A program made the translations under genes and the position numbers. The notes under the pieces were generated by a model. That model was not told the DNA's origin and made no database searches. It saw nothing but the letters and a program-made list of their open reading frames with translations. Shown here one piece after another: positions 14,506 through 22,982 of a stretch of 64,000 nt of DNA (positions are counted from its first letter, which is position 1; each line of letters opens with the position of its first letter). The stretch spans positions 3,098,001 through 3,162,000 of the forward strand of contig NZ_CP015318.1 of NCBI RefSeq assembly GCF_001686985.1. Reading direction: 5' to 3'. This stretch comes from Mesorhizobium amorphae CCNWGS0123. GTDB lineage: Bacteria > Pseudomonadota > Alphaproteobacteria > Rhizobiales > Rhizobiaceae.

Positions 14506-15638
14506 TACAGCCACGGCTCCTCGAAACGAGAGGAGGCGAGATAGGGGTCGGGCCGGATCGGCGCCTGCGATTGCCAGGCGATGTCGAACTGGCCGGTGGC
14601 ATTGGCGATGCCGATACGCGGTGTCGACCAGACATGGCGGTTTTCCTGGTCGAACATCATGCGTCCCTCCGGCGACGCATAGTCGACCTCGAGCGCGGCC
14701 TGTCCGAGCCGGAAGGTGTCGAGGGTTCCGGCCTTTTCCAGCGCGCGGGCGAACAGGTGGACCTGCGTATAGGCCGTCTGCGACCACATGGTTGCGGTCG
14801 TCCGGTCGCCGAACCGGCGGGCGAGCTCGCCGACGAAGCGCTGGTTCTCGCCGCTGTCGACCGTCGCCAGGTAGGGGGCGGCCAGCACATGGCCGGTGCA
14901 GTGCTCGGCGCCGATGACGCGGATCTCGCCTTCGGCCAAAGTCAGGCTGGCGATCGGCCGCCGTGTCCGGTCGATACCGGCCTCGGCATAGAGCCTGTAG
15001 AGAATTTGCGCGCAGCGCCCGATCACGGTCGAGAACACCGCGTCCGGAGCTGCCTTTTCGATGTCGTCCATCAGCCGGCGCATGCGGCGTTCGTCGGCGT
15101 CGAGCGGCACATATTGTTCCTCGACGATCTTGCCGCCCTTGCACTCCAGCAGATCGCGCATCACCCGGTTGGATTCATGCGGATAGATGTAATCGGACCC
15201 GGCCATGAACACGCGCGGTCCGTAGCGCTGTAGGATGAAGTCAGCCAGTGCGAAGGTGTTCTGGTTGAGCGTCGCGCCGGTGTAGAGGACGTTCTCCGAA
15301 TATTCGAAGCCTTCGTAGATCGACGGGTACCAGAGCAATCCGTTGTAGCGCTCGACGATCGGCAGCACTGCCTTGCGGCTGCCCGACATCGAACAGCCGA
15401 AGATGACATTGACGTCGTCCTCGGTCAGCAGCTTGCGGGCCAGCGAACGAAACGCTTCGGGGTCGCTGCCCGGGTCGTAGGCGATCGGCTCGATCTGCCG
15501 TCCCAGCACGCCGCCGGCGGCGTTGATCTCCTCGATGGCCAGAGCGGTTCCGTAGAAATGCTCGCTTTCGGTGACCGAAGTGATGCCGCTGCGCGAAAAG
15601 AGGATACCGACGCGCCATGTCCCGGCTGTTCCTGTCAC
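14505..15638 (-). CDS. AmiC-like cytoplasmic amide sensor
   Basis: The 377-residue protein has a type I periplasmic-binding fold but no signal peptide (starts VTGTAGTWRVGILFSRSG), as in AmiC, the ligand-sensing negative regulator of AmiR. Landmarks are TESEHFYGTALAIEEINAAG, a SGSRKAVLPIVERYNGLLWY block, ENVLYTGATLNQNTFALADF and DYIYPHESNRVMRD. GTG 15638 has GGGAGG six bases upstream; a TTG nine codons earlier is less likely. It is the first gene of the operon. By homology it binds a small amide or urea-like ligand. Confidence 0.88.
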   Translation of the reverse strand: MTGTAGTWRVGILFSRSGITSVTESEHFYGTALAIEEINAAGGVLGRQIEPIAYDPGSDPEAFRSLARKLLTEDDVNVIFGCSMSGSRKAVLPIVERYNGLLWYPSIYEGFEYSENVLYTGATLNQNTFALADFILQRYGPRVFMAGSDYIYPHESNRVMRDLLECKGGKIVEEQYVPLDADERRMRRLMDDIEKAAPDAVFSTVIGRCAQILYRLYAEAGIDRTRRPIASLTLAEGEIRVIGAEHCTGHVLAAPYLATVDSGENQRFVGELARRFGDRTTATMWSQTAYTQVHLFARALEKAGTLDTFRLGQAALEVDYASPEGRMMFDQENRHVWSTPRIGIANATGQFDIAWQSQAPIRPDPYLASSRFEEPWL

Positions 15639-15754
15639 GGCAATCCTCCCTGCGCTTTTCCGCAAGGCCTATTGCACGCGAGGCGTCATGGCAATCGCGA
15701 TGATCGGGCCTGACAATGTCTGGGCTGGGCTCGGGAGCGCGGTCATCTCCAGCA

Positions 15755-15864
15755 AGGGCGGCGCGGCGACGTCGACCTGCCGCGCCCCCGCGACCGCAGC
15801 GAGAGCCGGTTTGTGAGCTATCGCCAGGAGCTTTTGCGGGAGTTCGGGCTGCATTGACAGGGCG
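15755..15864 (+). pseudogene. Degenerate copy of the 3' end of an SsuB-type ATPase gene
   Basis: About 110 bp matches the end of the ATPase gene and a few bases beyond its stop (7946-8065) at high identity, including the coding run for DVDLPRPRDRSESRFVSYRQ and the shared tail CTGCATTGACAGGGCG. A 10-bp deletion and a few substitutions distinguish it, and no start codon or Walker motifs are nearby. It is either a relic of a deleted paralogous operon or a segmental duplication. It lies between the amiC-like gene start and the SDR gene. Confidence 0.75.
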
Positions 15865-15872
15865 AAATCGAC

Positions 15873-15894
15873 CCGGCCGGCAGAGGCCGGCTGG
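15873..15894 (-). terminator. Hairpin after the SDR gene, possible terminator
   Basis: GCCGGC arms with an AGAG loop, extended by two or three outer pairs, lie about 20 bp beyond the SDR stop codon on the minus strand. There is no T run, so it may be a weak or factor-dependent terminator. Confidence 0.4.
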
Positions 15895-15914
15895 ATTGAT
15901 CGCGCCGGCGGTTC

Positions 15915-16658
15915 TCAGCCTGCGCGGGCCAAAGCCACGGCATCGGCTCCTGCCGGGTAGCGCAGCCGGGCGGAGGTGTCGTTGGCGGCATGCCAGACGG
16001 CCTCGGCAACGTCGGTCTCCTTCGTGACCATGGCAGGGTTGGCGAACCCGGCGAAGATCGGCTGCGCGAACGATGCATAGGCCTCGGGGATCATATCCTC
16101 GACGCGCAATTCGGTATTGTGCGCAAAACGGGTGCTCGGCGCATAGCCGGGTTCCACCAGCTTGACCCGCACGCCGAATGCCTGAAGCTCGTGTGCCAGC
16201 GATCCGGTGAATCCCTCGATGGCCATCTTGCTGGCCGTGTAAGCCGCGGCCAGGGGCATCGGGACCAGCGTCGCGCTCGAGGTCACGTTGACCACCACGC
16301 CTGATCCCCTGATGCGGAATTGCGGGATGATGGCCTGTGTCATCGCCATCACGCCGAATGTGTTGGTCTCGAACACCTTGCGGATGTGCGACATCGGCGT
16401 CGCTTCGAACGCGCCGGCGACACCGATGCCGGCATTGTTGACGAGCACGTCGACAGGCCCGCTCGCCTCGAGCGCGGCCGCGATGCTGCTGGCATCGGTG
16501 ACGTCGAGCGGCAGCACGCGGATGCGATCGGAAGCGGGCAATATGCCCTCGCGCGGGGTTCGCATCGTGGCGACGACGGTCCACCCCTGCGCGTGGAAGT
16601 GACGTGCGGTCTCCAGGCCGTAGCCGGATGAGCTGCCGGTAATCAGTACGGTTTTCAT
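15915..16658 (-). CDS. Short-chain dehydrogenase/reductase
   Basis: The 247-residue SDR starts MKTVLITGSSSGYGLETARH, giving the TGxxxGxG cofactor motif. LVNNAGIG, a catalytic Ser in VVNVTSSATLVPM and the YTASK active-site motif follow. The lack of an acidic residue right after the glycine loop hints at NADP(H). ATG 16658 has AGAGGA upstream. It is divergent from an AraC-family gene across 97 bp, which makes that regulator its likely controller. The substrate is unknown. Confidence 0.88.
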   Translation of the reverse strand: MKTVLITGSSSGYGLETARHFHAQGWTVVATMRTPREGILPASDRIRVLPLDVTDASSIAAALEASGPVDVLVNNAGIGVAGAFEATPMSHIRKVFETNTFGVMAMTQAIIPQFRIRGSGVVVNVTSSATLVPMPLAAAYTASKMAIEGFTGSLAHELQAFGVRVKLVEPGYAPSTRFAHNTELRVEDMIPEAYASFAQPIFAGFANPAMVTKETDVAEAVWHAANDTSARLRYPAGADAVALARAG

Positions 16659-16755
16659 GACGATATCCTCTTTCGTGTTGACGCAGAACAAATAACCGCC
16701 AATATCAGGACTATCATCGGTCAAGCGTCTCAATTTCATCTTCCTAAGTCCGGAA

Positions 16756-17706
16756 ATGACCGATCCGCTCTCGCAAGTGATCCAGCTTCTGCGCCCACGC
16801 ACGGTGTTCTCGAAGGGGATCAGCGGCGCCGGGCGCTGGGGCGTGCGCTACTCCGAATTCGGCCAGCCGGGCTTTTGCGCGGTGATCGAAGGCCGATGCC
16901 GGCTGGCCGTCGACGGGCAGGCGCCGATCAGTCTCGAAGAAGGCGATTTTGTCCTGCTGCCCGCGACGCCGGCCTTCACCATGTCCAGCTTCGACCATGT
17001 GACGCCGAGGCGTATCGATCCCAAGGTGACGCCTGCGCCCACGGATGAGGTCCGTCACGGCCGTCCCGACGGTCCCGCGGATGTGCGGCTGCTCGGCGGT
17101 TACTTCGTGTTCGACTCGCCGGATGCGGGACTGCTGGTATCGCTCTTGCCGGCACTGCTTCACCTGCGCGGCATTCCGCGGCTTTCGGTCCTGGTGCGGC
17201 TTGTTGGCGAGGAGGCGAGCGCCCAGAGCATGGGCCGCGATCTCGTGCTCGCGCGTCTGGTCGAGGTGCTGCTGATCGAAGCGCTGCGGGCAACCCAGGG
17301 AAAGGACGCGCCGCCGGGTTTCCTGCGCGGCCTCGCCGATGCGCGCTGTGCCGGGGCGTTGCGGCAGATGCACGCCGATCCCGAGCGGCCGTGGACGGTG
17401 GCTGACCTGGCGCGCGAGGCGGGCATGTCGCGCTCGGCCTTCTTCGACCGCTTCATCCGCTCCGTGGGGCTCCGGCCGATGGAATACCTGTTGGGCTGGC
17501 GAATGGCCGTTGCGAAGGACCTTCTGCGCAGCAACAGTGTCGCGCTCGATGAAGTTGCCAGGCGAGTGGGCTATGGCTCGGCCAGCACATTCAGCACCGC
17601 GTTCAATCGCCATGTGGGCCAGTCGCCGGGCCGATATGCGCGCGGGCGCCAGGAGGGAGCGGGCACTCGACTGCCCGTGACGCAACGCACAGCGCCCGCA
17701 TTGTAG
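16756..17706 (+). CDS. AraC-family regulator with N-terminal cupin
   Basis: The 316-residue protein has an N-terminal cupin-type ligand domain (FCAVIEGRCRLAVDGQAPIS, then LEEGDFVLLPATPAFTM) and a C-terminal double helix-turn-helix: WTVADLAREAGMSRSAFFDR with SVGLRPMEYLLGWRMAVAKD, then ALDEVARRVGYGSASTFSTA with FNRHVGQSPGRYA. This matches regulators that control adjacent SDR or oxidoreductase genes. It is divergent from the SDR gene and probably regulates it. Confidence 0.9.
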   Translation: MTDPLSQVIQLLRPRTVFSKGISGAGRWGVRYSEFGQPGFCAVIEGRCRLAVDGQAPISLEEGDFVLLPATPAFTMSSFDHVTPRRIDPKVTPAPTDEVRHGRPDGPADVRLLGGYFVFDSPDAGLLVSLLPALLHLRGIPRLSVLVRLVGEEASAQSMGRDLVLARLVEVLLIEALRATQGKDAPPGFLRGLADARCAGALRQMHADPERPWTVADLAREAGMSRSAFFDRFIRSVGLRPMEYLLGWRMAVAKDLLRSNSVALDEVARRVGYGSASTFSTAFNRHVGQSPGRYARGRQEGAGTRLPVTQRTAPAL

Positions 17707-17793
17707 TCTATCGCAGTCGCTTTACCGGCGGTGGTGCTCGACGGTCTCGCCATGAGGGTCTCGCCATGAAGCGCAAAAATATCTTGGCCTCCA

Positions 17794-17820
17794 TGTCACA
17801 CTGGCGGATCCTGGCTCGTC
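17794..17820 (+). promoter_or_regulatory. ECF41-type promoter before the AhpD-like gene
   Basis: TGTCACA at 17794-17800 is followed after exactly 16 bases by CGTC at 17817-17820. This is the -35/-10 pair described for promoters of ECF41 sigma factors, which usually lie upstream of the sigma gene or its neighbour. The start codon of the AhpD-like gene is 33 bases further on. The ECF41 sigma gene is the second gene of this operon, so autoregulation is implied. Confidence 0.8.
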
Positions 17821-17852
17821 ATGGTCTCGGAACCAACAGAAGGAAGCCAATC

Positions 17853-18350
17853 ATGACTGCCAGACTTGAACCCTTTACCGCCGCCCCCTCGCTGATGAAG
17901 GAGTGGCAGCGCGCATCGATCGCCATTGCCGCCAGCCTCGACCCCAGCCTGGCCGAGTTGGTGGAGATCCGCGCCTCCCAGATCAATGGCTGCGCCAACT
18001 GCATCAATATGCACACGACCTATGCCCGCGAGAAGGGCGAGACCGAGCAGCGCATTTATCTGCTGCCGGCCTGGCGCGAGGCGCCCTGCTACACCGACCG
18101 CGAGCGCGCAGCGCTGGGCTGGACCGAAGCCCTGACCCGGATGTGCGAAGGCCACACGCATGTCGCCGCCTACGAGGACCTGAAGGCCCACTTCACCGGG
18201 GAAGAACAGGTCCAGCTCACCTTGATGATCAACATCATCAATGGCTGGAACCGCATCGCGGTCGGCTTCGGCGGCTGGGCCGATCCGGCAGGCGTGAAGG
18301 CCGCTTCCAGGGCGCTCACCGCCCAGGCTGGCAAGGCGGTCGCGGCTTGA
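17853..18350 (+). CDS. AhpD-like carboxymuconolactone decarboxylase family protein
   Basis: The 165-residue all-helical protein carries the AhpD-type redox motif in EIRASQINGCANCINMHTTY (ExxxxxxxCxxCxxxH). The rest (LLPAWREAPCYTDRERAALG, WTEALTRM) follows the peroxidase-like CMD subfamily. ATG 17853 has AAGGAAG upstream. It overlaps the following sigma-factor gene by four bases (TTGA). Carboxymuconolactone decarboxylase-like genes are the recognised genomic partners of ECF41 sigma factors, so this is the likely regulated enzyme, perhaps in peroxide or thiol stress. Confidence 0.9.
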   Translation: MTARLEPFTAAPSLMKEWQRASIAIAASLDPSLAELVEIRASQINGCANCINMHTTYAREKGETEQRIYLLPAWREAPCYTDRERAALGWTEALTRMCEGHTHVAAYEDLKAHFTGEEQVQLTLMINIINGWNRIAVGFGGWADPAGVKAASRALTAQAGKAVAA

Positions 18351-19207
18351 CGACGAACCCGACGCCTGGGGACGCAGCGGCGGCGTTTGATCCGCTGCGT
18401 CCAAAACTCATGCGCGTCGCCTACCGCATGCTCGGCTCCGTCGCCGACGCCGAGGATATGGTGCAGGAGGCCTTCATCCGCTGGATGAGGGCCGACCGCG
18501 CCGCGGTGCGCGAGCCCGAGGCGTTCCTGCGCCGCACGCTGACGCGGCTGTGTCTCGACCAGCTCAAATCCGCCCGGCGCCGGCGCGAGGCCTATATCGG
18601 CCCCTGGCTTCCCGATCCCGTCGTCGAAGAGGACGAGGTGGAAGACGTCACCTTGCCGCTGATGCTGGCGCTGGAGCGCCTGTCGCCGCTCGAGCGGGCG
18701 GCCTTCCTGCTGCACGATGTGTTCGGCCTCGGTTTCGACGAGGTGGCTCAGACCATGGAGCGCGACCCCGCCGCCTGCCGCCAACTCGCCGCCCGCGCGC
18801 GCAGCCATGTCCGCGACGCCCGGCCGCGTTTCCAGATGGAGCGGCAGCGCAGCCTGGCGCTGGCCGAAGCCTTCTTCAACGCCTCGCGCAACGGCGACTT
18901 GCAGGCTTTTGGCGCCATGCTGGCGGCTGATGTGACCGCCCACGCCGATGGTGGCGGCAAGCGCCCGGCGGCGATCGAGGTGGTCGTCGGCTTCGACGCC
19001 GTCATGAAGCAATACGCCTTCATAGCAAGCCGCCTGCGCCACACCCCCTCGACGCTTGTCCGCGTTGGTTTCGTCAACGGACTGCCGGGCTTCGTCAGCC
19101 TGGAAGCCGACGGCGAACTGCAGACGACCGCGCTGGAGATCGAGGACGGCAAGATCGCGGCGATCTATGTGGTGAGGAATCCGGATAAGTTGCGGCATCT
19201 GCATTAG
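18347..19207 (+). CDS. ECF41-family RNA polymerase sigma factor
   Basis: The 286-residue protein has sigma2 (FDPLRPKLMRVAYRMLGSVA, DAEDMVQEAFIRWM), sigma4 (LSPLERAAFLLHDVFGLGFD, EVAQTMERDPAACRQLAARA) and a C-terminal SnoaL-like extension of about 100 residues. The extension holds the DGGGK motif that marks ECF41 and acts as a built-in regulator instead of an anti-sigma factor. The start is TTG 18347, overlapping the AhpD-like stop as TTGA. The cognate promoter is seen upstream of the pair. Confidence 0.92.
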   Translation: MTTNPTPGDAAAAFDPLRPKLMRVAYRMLGSVADAEDMVQEAFIRWMRADRAAVREPEAFLRRTLTRLCLDQLKSARRRREAYIGPWLPDPVVEEDEVEDVTLPLMLALERLSPLERAAFLLHDVFGLGFDEVAQTMERDPAACRQLAARARSHVRDARPRFQMERQRSLALAEAFFNASRNGDLQAFGAMLAADVTAHADGGGKRPAAIEVVVGFDAVMKQYAFIASRLRHTPSTLVRVGFVNGLPGFVSLEADGELQTTALEIEDGKIAAIYVVRNPDKLRHLH

Positions 19208-19516
19208 GGGCGCGGCCAGGCGGGGAGCGAGGCGGGATTGCTGGGGCGGATGCCGTCCGGCACTGGTTTGAAGGCGGAGCATGCCCGGCAGAAATTTCCT
19301 TGATGCGCTTCCCTCCAGACTGATTCTCAGCCAACACCGCGCGCTGCAGCGTGCTTATTCCGCTGCCCTGCCAGGGTAGCCGAGCCCGGATGATGGCGTG
19401 CACGGGGTCCGATTACCGTTAGTTAACCAATGGGACACGGCGTCTCACGCACGAGTGCGGCCTTCACCCCTGGGAAACCGTTGCCGGGCTACCAACTCCA
19501 TCCATTGGAGACTGCC
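19208..19516. other. 309-bp intergenic region, nothing specific recognised
   Basis: It lies between the sigma-factor stop and the ABC ATPase start. I see no clear terminator, repeat or promoter consensus. The GTTAGTTAACCAAT stretch near 19420 is the only A/T-rich island and may hold the ABC-operon promoter. Confidence 0.4.
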
Positions 19517-20269
19517 ATGGCCGATGAGACGACCACTGCGAACGCGCTCGAAATTCGTGGGCTCTACAAAAGCTTCGACAAGCCTGCGGTGGCTGGCCTC
19601 GACCTGACCGTCAGGGCGGGCGAGTTTTACGGCCTTCTTGGCCCAAATGGCGCCGGAAAGACGACGACGCTGCGCATGGTCGCGGGGCTGCTGCTACCGG
19701 ATGCGGGAACGATCACCATTGCAGGTCGCGACGCGCTCCGAAGCCCGGTCGAAGCCAAGCGCATCGTTGCCTGGATATCGGACGAACCGATGATCTACGA
19801 CAAGCTCACGCCATTCGAATATCTCGAATTCGTCGCCGGTCTGTGGAGCGTCAAGGCAAGCACGGCACAGGAACGGGCAAGGCAGTTGTTCGATCTGCTG
19901 GACCTGACGCCGCATGCACACACGCATTGCAGCGGCTTTTCGAAGGGCATGCGACAGAAGGTGGCGTTGGCCGGAGCGTTGGTCCATGACCCGGAAATCA
20001 TCATCCTTGACGAGCCGCTGACCGGCCTTGATGCCGGCTCGGCGCGTCAGGTCAAGCGGGTGTTGCGCGAACGCGTCGATGCCGGCGCAACGGTCATAAT
20101 GACGACGCATATTCTGGAGGTGGCCGAGCGCATGGCTGAACGCATCGGAGTCATTGCCAAGGGTAGGCTGATCGCTGAGGGGACTTTCGAGCAACTGCGG
20201 CGGCAGGCCGGCCATGGCGCCGGAACCCTCGAAGATACCTTCCTGGCTCTGGTAGCCGAAGCGGCATGA
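19517..20269 (+). CDS. ABC transporter ATP-binding protein (ABC-2 exporter type)
   Basis: The 250-residue ATPase has Walker A GPNGAGKTT, signature in CSGFSKGMRQKVALAGALVH, Walker B IIILDEPLTGLDAGSA and switch His in IMTTHILEVAERM. These match CcmA/NatA-type exporter ATPases. ATG 19517 follows GGAG, and the gene overlaps the membrane partner by four bases (ATGA). The cargo is unknown. Confidence 0.9.
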   Translation: MADETTTANALEIRGLYKSFDKPAVAGLDLTVRAGEFYGLLGPNGAGKTTTLRMVAGLLLPDAGTITIAGRDALRSPVEAKRIVAWISDEPMIYDKLTPFEYLEFVAGLWSVKASTAQERARQLFDLLDLTPHAHTHCSGFSKGMRQKVALAGALVHDPEIIILDEPLTGLDAGSARQVKRVLRERVDAGATVIMTTHILEVAERMAERIGVIAKGRLIAEGTFEQLRRQAGHGAGTLEDTFLALVAEAA

Positions 20270-21804
20270 GCGCCCATCCCGCAACGATCGGTTGGCTAGC
20301 GGCACATGAATTGCGCCTCTCCTGGCGCGACTGGTTTTATCTCTTCACTGCGGGCAAGAAGGGGCGTTCGCGCAGGATAGGCATATTCTTGATAGTCGGC
20401 GTGCTACTCGCGCATGCCTTCGCGCTGTTTGTGATTCAACGTTTCACCGCCGCCGATTTTCCCGTTTCGCGCGCCAACTATCTGCTGCTGACCAGCGGTG
20501 TGCTGCTCTATTTCTTCCTGATGACCTCGCAGGCGATGGAGGCGGCGACCCGTGTGCTGTATGCCCGCGCCGATCTGGAATTGCTGCATTCATCCCCGGT
20601 GGCGCTGCGGCGGGTCTTTGTCGTGCGCCTGACGATGATCGCGATTTCGATCGGCGCCATGGCGATGCTGATCGCATCGCCCTTCATCAACGTCTTAGCT
20701 TGGCGCGAGGGAGCTCAATGGCTGGCCGCCTATGGCGTGGTGTTCTCGACGGGGTGCGTTGCAGCTGCCCTGGCCATCACGCTAACCGCGTTTTTGTTCA
20801 ACGTCGTAGGCCCGCGGCGCACGCGCTTTGCCGCCCAGTTTGTGGCCGCAGTCGTCGGCGCGCTGTTCGTCATCTTTCTGCAGGTCATCGCTATCTTCAC
20901 GACCGACACGCTCTCGCATTTGGCGGTCCTGCGGGACGAGTGGGTAATCGCGCTTTCACCGCCCGAGGACAGCTTGGTGTGGTGGCCGGCGCGAGCCGCG
21001 CTTGGCGACGGCGTGAGGCTGGCCTGGGTGCTTGGCTGTGCGGTGGCGTTGGCCGCCGCCGCCATTGCAATTTTCTCATGGCGCTTCGTGCGCTACACGG
21101 CGCTCGCCGCCAACATTGGCGAGAGCGGTTCGATCCGCCAAGGCAAGGCAGCGTCGTTTCGTCTGACGTCGCCGGGACACGCCTTGCGCCGCAAGGAATG
21201 GACATTGTTGCTGCGCGATCCCTGGCTCATGTCGCAAAGCCTGATGCAACTGCTCTACATGCTGCCACCCGCGATATTGCTTTGGAAGAATTATGGCCAT
21301 GGCACGGACGCGCTGGTTCTGATCATCCCCGTGCTGGTGATGGCATCCGGGCAGTTGGCCGGCGGCCTGGCCTGGCTTGCCATTTCCGGTGAAGATGCAC
21401 CCGACCTGGTGGCGACCGCGCCGGTGACCCCGACAAGCATCATACGCGCAAAGGTCGAGGCGGTTTTGCGCGCAATCATAGTCGTCGTCGCCCCATTCGT
21501 CCTGGCTTTCGCGATGGTTTCGACTCGACACGCGTTGGTTCTGGCAGCCGGCTCGGCACTGGCCGCGATCTCGGCGACGATGATCCAGCTTTGGTTCCGC
21601 GCGCAGGCGCGGCGTGCCCAATTTCATCGTCGCCAGACCTCCTCGCGGATCGCTACATTCGCCGAAGGGTTTTCGTCGGTCGGCTGGGCAGGCACAGCCG
21701 CCCTCTACGCTGGTGGCGTTACAGCGGCCAGCGTCGTTGCCGGGATCCTGACCGTGCTGACGCTGGTGGTAACTTATTTCGCCGCGCCAAAGGCGACGGG
21801 ATAG
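20266..21804 (+). CDS. ABC-2-type exporter permease, large
   Basis: The 512-residue protein has roughly 12 hydrophobic stretches, among them IFLIVGVLLAHAFALFVI, YLLLTSGVLLYFFLMTS and ALVLIIPVLVMASGQLAGG, and a cytoplasmic PGHALRRKEWTLLLRDPWLM block typical of bacterial ABC-2 subunits. It is translationally coupled to the ATPase. No substrate clue is present; antibiotic, lipid or peptide export are all possible. Confidence 0.8.
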   Translation: MSAHPATIGWLAAHELRLSWRDWFYLFTAGKKGRSRRIGIFLIVGVLLAHAFALFVIQRFTAADFPVSRANYLLLTSGVLLYFFLMTSQAMEAATRVLYARADLELLHSSPVALRRVFVVRLTMIAISIGAMAMLIASPFINVLAWREGAQWLAAYGVVFSTGCVAAALAITLTAFLFNVVGPRRTRFAAQFVAAVVGALFVIFLQVIAIFTTDTLSHLAVLRDEWVIALSPPEDSLVWWPARAALGDGVRLAWVLGCAVALAAAAIAIFSWRFVRYTALAANIGESGSIRQGKAASFRLTSPGHALRRKEWTLLLRDPWLMSQSLMQLLYMLPPAILLWKNYGHGTDALVLIIPVLVMASGQLAGGLAWLAISGEDAPDLVATAPVTPTSIIRAKVEAVLRAIIVVVAPFVLAFAMVSTRHALVLAAGSALAAISATMIQLWFRAQARRAQFHRRQTSSRIATFAEGFSSVGWAGTAALYAGGVTAASVVAGILTVLTLVVTYFAAPKATG

Positions 21805-21895
21805 GCGACTCCACACGCTCTCAAACATGCCCCATCGGACGCACGTCGAAAACATTATATGATCGCGCGCAAATGAAATCCGCCAACACACGCCG

Positions 21896-22786
21896 ATGCC
21901 GATCTTTTCTGTCAAGCACACGACCGTCTATCGCTATCGCCAGCCCGTGAGCTTTGGCGAGCACCGGTTGATGTTCAGGCCGCGCGACAGTTTCGATCAG
22001 CGGCTTCTCGACCACGCTCTGTCCGTGGACCCCGAGCCGCAGGAGGTGCGCTGGATCCATGATGTTTTTGGCAATTGCGTTGCGGTGATCGATTTCAAGG
22101 GTTCGGCCAATGAACTCCTTTTCGCGACGGACATTCGGCTCGATCACACGCCGCAGCATGCGCCCGATTTCCGCATCGATGAGGCGGCGCTGAACTATCC
22201 GTTCTCCTACGATCCCGACGAGGCGGCCGACCTCGCGCAAACAATGGAGCGCCATCATCTCGACGACGGCGACGAGGTCGGCAAATGGGCGCGACAGTTC
22301 GTCAGTGCCGCGGGACACACCGAGACCGGCAAACTGCTGATGACGCTCTGCTACGCCATCCACGAGAGCTTCGTGTATTCCCGTCGCATCGAAACCGGAA
22401 CGCAGCCGCCGCTCATGACCTTGCATCTGCGCAAGGGCACATGCCGGGACTTCGCGCTTTTCATGATGGAAGCGGTCCGCTCGCTCGGCTTTGCCGCCCG
22501 CTTCGTGACCGGTTACGTCTATGTGCCGAGCCGCGACAGTGATGCTATCCGCGGCGGAGGCTCAACGCATGCCTGGTGCCAGGTCTATTTGCCCGGAGCC
22601 GGTTGGATCGAGTTCGATCCAACCAATGGCATCGTCGGCAACCGGGATTTGATCAGGGTGGCCGTGGCTCGCCATCCCCGGCAGGCCATCCCGCTTTCGG
22701 GAAGCTACTCCGGCAGCGCCTCGAGTTTTGTCGGGATGACCGTTGAGGTGAAAGTGGCGAAGGAAATCGACGGCAACAAAAATTAG
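21896..22786 (+). CDS. Transglutaminase-like cysteine protease with BTG N-terminal domain
   Basis: The 296-residue protein begins with the bacterial transglutaminase-like N-terminal domain (FSVKHTTVYRYRQPVSFGEH, LMFRPRD) and continues into the transglutaminase core with catalytic Cys in LRKGTCRDFALFMMEAVRSL, His in GSTHAWCQVYLPGAGWIEFD and Asp in that last block. Such proteins are thought to be proteases or amidases and are often grouped with alpha-E/ATP-grasp genes, which are absent here. No signal peptide is seen. The Shine-Dalgarno is weak. Confidence 0.88.
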   Translation: MPIFSVKHTTVYRYRQPVSFGEHRLMFRPRDSFDQRLLDHALSVDPEPQEVRWIHDVFGNCVAVIDFKGSANELLFATDIRLDHTPQHAPDFRIDEAALNYPFSYDPDEAADLAQTMERHHLDDGDEVGKWARQFVSAAGHTETGKLLMTLCYAIHESFVYSRRIETGTQPPLMTLHLRKGTCRDFALFMMEAVRSLGFAARFVTGYVYVPSRDSDAIRGGGSTHAWCQVYLPGAGWIEFDPTNGIVGNRDLIRVAVARHPRQAIPLSGSYSGSASSFVGMTVEVKVAKEIDGNKN

Positions 22787-22982
22787 CTGCGTCCGATGCA
22801 TTCCGGACCTGTTCAGGCAGCCCGGTTTAGCTCGAAAGGGCACCCGAGGGACGCCCATGCCTCTGCCGAATCAACTTGAAGAAATGCTTCGCGACCCATA
22901 CCATGCCGGGTCATGGTGAAATCTGATGAGGTCAGTGGAATCGGTCGGGTTTTTGAGCCAGTGCAAGGTAGGGAGGATAATT

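Noticed and set aside
17903..18346. Upstream extension of the ECF41 sigma-factor frame
   Set aside because: This part overlaps the AhpD-like gene in another frame; the TTG at 18347 in a TTGA overlap is the plausible start.
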